Source of the DNA: Planctomycetota bacterium
Lineage (GTDB): Bacteria > Planctomycetota > B15-G4
NCBI GenBank assembly: GCA_003644265.1
Contig: QNBX01000104.1
Coordinates: 1 to 16,351 of the forward strand
Length of the DNA stretch: 16,351 bases
Direction of reading: 5' to 3'
Made by a program: the position numbers and the translations under genes. Shown one piece after another: positions 13,633 to 16,351 of the stretch. Under the pieces are notes generated by a model. The model worked only from the letters and a program-made list of their open reading frames with translations. It was not told the origin of the DNA and searched no databases. Every line of letters begins with the position of its first letter. Position 1 is the first letter of the stretch.

Positions 13633-16010
13633 CCCAGGGCGCGCAGCTGCTCCAGTACGTCGTCGCCCAGCTCGGCCGTGTCGGCTCTGCGACCGCCCCG
13701 CGCCAGCAGCTCCTGCAGCGCGGCCATGAGCTGCTGAAGGCTCAGCGCGTCGTCCGGGCGCGCGTCGGCCAGGTCGTGCTGCTCACCGGGATCCAGCGAC
13801 AGGTCGAACAGGCTCCACTCGGCGGACGCGGGCACACGCAGCTCAGGGTCCGTGCTGCCCCAGTGCAGCTTGAGCGAGCGCGCCTGCAGCGCGTTGCGGC
13901 GCGACACGGCCAGGTCGAGGTGCGCCAGCACGGGCTCGCTGGGCGGCAGCGGCGCGTCGCCCCGCAGGAACGGCGCCAGCGAGCGACCGTCGGCGGCCGG
14001 CAGCGGGGGCAGCCCCAGCAGCTCCAGCAGCGTGGGCGCCAGGTCGAGGATGGAGCTGGGCTCGTGCACTCGCCGCGCGGGCGCGCCAGGCACGCTCACC
14101 AACAGCGGCACGTGCAGCTGCTCCTCAAACAGCGTGAGCCCGTGCGCCAGGCCGCCGTGCTCCCAGAACTCCTCGCCGTGATCGCTGGTGATGACCACGA
14201 CGGTGTTCTCGAGCAGGCCCTGCCGCTCCAGCCGCTGCATCAGGCGGCCGAGCTGCTGATCGGCGTAGCGGATGGTGGCGTCGTACAGATCGACCAGATG
14301 GCCCACGTCGTCGGGCGTGGGCTGCGCGCCCGGCGCCATCCAGTCCAGCATCAGCCGCCCGGGCATCTGGCGCCGCCAGGGGGCGTCGGGGTGCGCGTCG
14401 AAGCGCTCCAGCAGATGTGGCGGCGGCACGTAGTTGTGGATGGAGAACGTGTGCAGAAACAGGAACCAGGGTTCGTCGCCGCGGTCCTCGGCCCAGGCCG
14501 CCACGCGCTCGATGCCCCGTGCAGGAGCGTCCGCACGCGCGTCGCGCACATCCAGCGGGTCGGTGCTCACGAAGCGGTCGAAGCCGGCGCCAAAGCCGTA
14601 GTCGTCCGACATGATGGCGCCGCCCGTGAAGGCCGCCGTGGCCCAACCGGCCCGCGCCAGCAGCAGCGGCAGGTACGGCAGCTGATGACTGGGCACGCGC
14701 TGGTACATGCGCACGGCGCCGTGCTGAAGCGGGTGCAGTCCGGTGAACAGCGACGCATGCGTCGGCAGGGTGTAGCTGCTCACCGAGTGGTGCTGGAGGA
14801 ACGCGCTGTGTTGCTCGGCGAAGGCGTCCAGGAACGGGCTCGTGTCGCGCGCGTAGCCATGGTATCCGAGGTGATCAGCGCGCAGCGTGTCGAGCGACAC
14901 CAGCAGCAGATTGGGGCGCTGGGCGGCGGGTGGCCCGCGCACCACCGCCTCTGCCAGCACCAGCGGCCGCGGCCCCACGGGTTCGATGGTCAGGCGGACA
15001 GCCCCCCCCGAGGCCAATTCCGGCGGCCAGTCCAACGTCTGGTCCACGAAGTGCGGGCCGGCGCCGTCGGGGTCGCCGGGCGGCTGCTCGCCCATGGCGT
15101 GCTCAACCCCGGCCACATGCAACGAGACGCGCCAGCCCGGCGTCCCGTCCGTGTCGGGCATGCGCGCCACGGCAAAGCTGAATCGCTCCGCGCCCGCGGG
15201 CAGGTTCAGCGACCAGCGCAGGCCCCCGCGCGGCACGCGCAGCGCAGAGCGCAGATCGCCTCCCAGCTTGAGTCCGAAGACGGCGTCGGCCGAAGCGGCG
15301 GCCGCGCCCTCGGATGAGGAGCCGGCTGCAGCCACGACCTGCTCGCCGTCGCGCAGCGAGGGCGCCGATCCGGCCACCACCGAGGCACGCATCATGCGCA
15401 GAGCCTCGCCGCGCAGGGGCAGCATGAGCACACCGACGCGCTCCCTCGCCGCGCCGTCGAGGGTGTGCTCGGCCTCCACCAGACCCAGTTGAGCATCGAC
15501 GCGCTGGATGCGTCCCCCAGGCCTGTCCTGCAACGACGCGAGCCGCGCGGGTAGCCGCTCCAGGAGCTGCTCCGGCCCGGACGCGCTCAGCGCCAACAGC
15601 CACAGCGGCGTGCGCTCGAGGTCGGGCGCGTCGCTGCCCAGCTGCACATGAGCCATCCAGCTGCGGCCCGGAGGCAGAGTCAGCGTGCGCAAGAGCACGC
15701 CGCGCAAGGGCGGCAGGCTGAGCACCCCGGTGCGCACGGAACCGCCGACCTCTTCGATGGACCGCCAGCGCGCGCCGCCCTCATGCTCGATCAGCAGGCG
15801 CCAATGGTCGAGCGATGCGTCCAGCGCGAAGTCCTGCCAGAACAGCGCGTCGGCCCCCGGCGCGCCGCGCGTGAACAGGCGCACGGGGAACTGAGCCCCC
15901 GGCTGGTCACTTGCCAACTCCGGCTCACCGCAGGCGCTCAGCAACGCGAGCAGCAAGACCGACAGCCAGCCGCCCCGGTGGGCAACGACGCGGGGATGGG
16001 GCATGTGCAT
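13620..16010 (-). CDS. Sulfatase-fold (alkaline phosphatase superfamily) lipoprotein
   Basis: 796 residues. The N-terminus has a lipoprotein signal with WLSVLLLALLSAC (C27). Residues 28-365 form a region without recognised motifs, probably beta-rich and exported. The catalytic domain begins RPNLLLVSLDTLRADHLGYHGY (D373, D378), has SYTLPTHASLFTGLHP (412-427), ITSDHGEEFWEHGGLAHG (D610, H611, H618, H623), HVPLLVSVPG and LFDLSLDPGEQHDLA, and ends EQLRALGYVR, a tail common in this group. In true sulfatases the nucleophile is formylglycine from C/S-x-P-x-R. Here the aligned residues are T414 and H418, so no formylglycine can form. Thr nucleophiles are known in phosphotransferases and phosphodiesterases of this superfamily, so a phospho- rather than sulfo-substrate is likely. 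Location: lipid-anchored, facing the periplasm or outside. It converges with the GT-C gene, overlapping by 13 bp. The ATG at 16010 was chosen; an ATG two codons later (16004) is equally possible. Confidence 0.88.
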   Translation of the reverse strand: MHMPHPRVVAHRGGWLSVLLLALLSACGEPELASDQPGAQFPVRLFTRGAPGADALFWQDFALDASLDHWRLLIEHEGGARWRSIEEVGGSVRTGVLSLPPLRGVLLRTLTLPPGRSWMAHVQLGSDAPDLERTPLWLLALSASGPEQLLERLPARLASLQDRPGGRIQRVDAQLGLVEAEHTLDGAARERVGVLMLPLRGEALRMMRASVVAGSAPSLRDGEQVVAAAGSSSEGAAAASADAVFGLKLGGDLRSALRVPRGGLRWSLNLPAGAERFSFAVARMPDTDGTPGWRVSLHVAGVEHAMGEQPPGDPDGAGPHFVDQTLDWPPELASGGAVRLTIEPVGPRPLVLAEAVVRGPPAAQRPNLLLVSLDTLRADHLGYHGYARDTSPFLDAFAEQHSAFLQHHSVSSYTLPTHASLFTGLHPLQHGAVRMYQRVPSHQLPYLPLLLARAGWATAAFTGGAIMSDDYGFGAGFDRFVSTDPLDVRDARADAPARGIERVAAWAEDRGDEPWFLFLHTFSIHNYVPPPHLLERFDAHPDAPWRRQMPGRLMLDWMAPGAQPTPDDVGHLVDLYDATIRYADQQLGRLMQRLERQGLLENTVVVITSDHGEEFWEHGGLAHGLTLFEEQLHVPLLVSVPGAPARRVHEPSSILDLAPTLLELLGLPPLPAADGRSLAPFLRGDAPLPPSEPVLAHLDLAVSRRNALQARSLKLHWGSTDPELRVPASAEWSLFDLSLDPGEQHDLADARPDDALSLQQLMAALQELLARGGRRADTAELGDDVLEQLRALGYVR

Positions 16011-16226
16011 GGCTGATTGGGCGGGAGGCGCGGCGCGGAGTGTAGCGCAGCCAGCTGCTCAGTCTGCTCACCCAGCGCTCGTCTTCTCTGCGGTGCTCGC
16101 CTGCCTTTGTCGCGAGACCCGCGGCGACGGCACCGAATGCTCCCTGGGGCCGGCAGCCTGGGCCCCCGGCAGCCTCGGCCCGTCACCCCGCGCACCAACC
16201 GCCCGCGGCTGGTAGATTGGCGCCGC
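16011..16226. other. Intergenic region upstream of the sulfatase-fold gene, no gene seen
   Basis: 216 bp with no convincing coding frame on either strand; the small open frames here merely run into the tandem repeats or extend the neighbouring gene. It should hold the leftward promoter of the sulfatase-fold gene, but I see no clear -35/-10 pair. No tRNA and no T-tailed terminator are visible. Confidence 0.5.
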
Positions 16227-16351
16227 CCACCTCTCCACCTCTCCACCTCTCCACCTCTCCACCTCTCCACCTCTCCACCTCTCCACCTCTCCACCTCTCC
16301 ACCTCTCCACCTCTCCACCCCTCCACCCCTCCACCTCTCCCCCCCTCCACC
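16227..16351. repeat. 8-bp tandem repeat array (CCACCTCT)n, running off the window
   Basis: Eleven perfect copies of CCACCTCT (16227-16314) are followed by two CCACCCCT copies, one perfect copy, one CCCCCCCT copy and a partial unit at the edge: 15 units plus 5 bp. One strand is almost purely pyrimidine. The other, AGAGGTGG, has paired-G runs that could form a two-layer quadruplex. Because the unit is not a multiple of three, all frames stay open and give a spurious eight-residue repeat (ERWRGGEV) on the minus strand. The degenerate copies sit at the right end. Confidence 0.95.

Noticed and set aside
15938..16318. Minus-strand protein with repeated ERWRGGEV
   Set aside because: It is only the translation of the 8-bp repeat, which keeps all frames open, run into the signal region of the sulfatase-fold gene.
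16227..16351. CRISPR array
   Set aside because: Units are directly adjacent 8-mers without spacers.

Overview
The window is very GC-rich bacterial DNA with dense genes, GTG as well as ATG starts, and several lipoprotein signals. A DUF2231/planctomycete-type cytochrome c protein, a lipase-maturation-factor homologue, a sulfatase-fold lipoprotein ending in LRALGYV and a selenoprotein SelD together suggest a Myxococcota (former Deltaproteobacteria) or Planctomycetota-like bacterium. There is no rRNA or other marker gene, so this placement is inference. I see no tRNA, rRNA, CRISPR array, transposase or phage gene.

Left part (1-8912), all read leftwards from a promoter near 8944-8972. In transcription order it holds a cysteine-synthase-family PLP enzyme (8912-7839), a lipase maturation factor (LMF1) family membrane protein (7792-6248), a full-length HrpA-type DEAH helicase (6251-2331, joined to the previous gene by a GTGA stop/start overlap), a membrane-anchored cytochrome c (2207-1254), and the start of the NAD(P) transhydrogenase alpha subunit (1075 to the window edge). 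The first three genes are close enough to be one transcript. The last two are separated by 123 and 178 bp and may have their own promoters.

Middle (8913-11499). A 106-bp divergent region carrying a 22-bp near-palindrome separates the PLP enzyme from selD. selD is a selenoprotein gene: its frame is interrupted at codon 19 by an in-frame TGA, exactly at the catalytic Cys/Sec position of the family, and a 6-bp stem-loop follows at the distance expected of a bacterial SECIS. A conventional gene caller would drop the first 28 residues including the active site. selD converges on a methylguanine-DNA methyltransferase gene (ogt), which diverges from a lipoprotein-type methionine sulfoxide reductase A. 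This gives a small cluster of selenium, alkylation-repair and oxidation-repair functions.

Right part (11574-16351). A small exported protein of unknown function overlaps a polytopic GT-C/GT39-like membrane glycosyltransferase, apparently as a coupled pair. That pair converges, with a 13-bp tail overlap, on a large sulfatase-fold lipoprotein that has Thr rather than Cys/Ser at the expected nucleophile position. The window ends in an 8-bp tandem repeat array (CCACCTCT, 15 units plus a partial one) that runs off the edge.

I found no wholly new multi-gene system. The strongest observations are the hidden selenoprotein SelD with its SECIS, the palindromic control site next to it, the Thr-type sulfatase-fold enzyme, and the overlapping small exported protein/GT-C pair.
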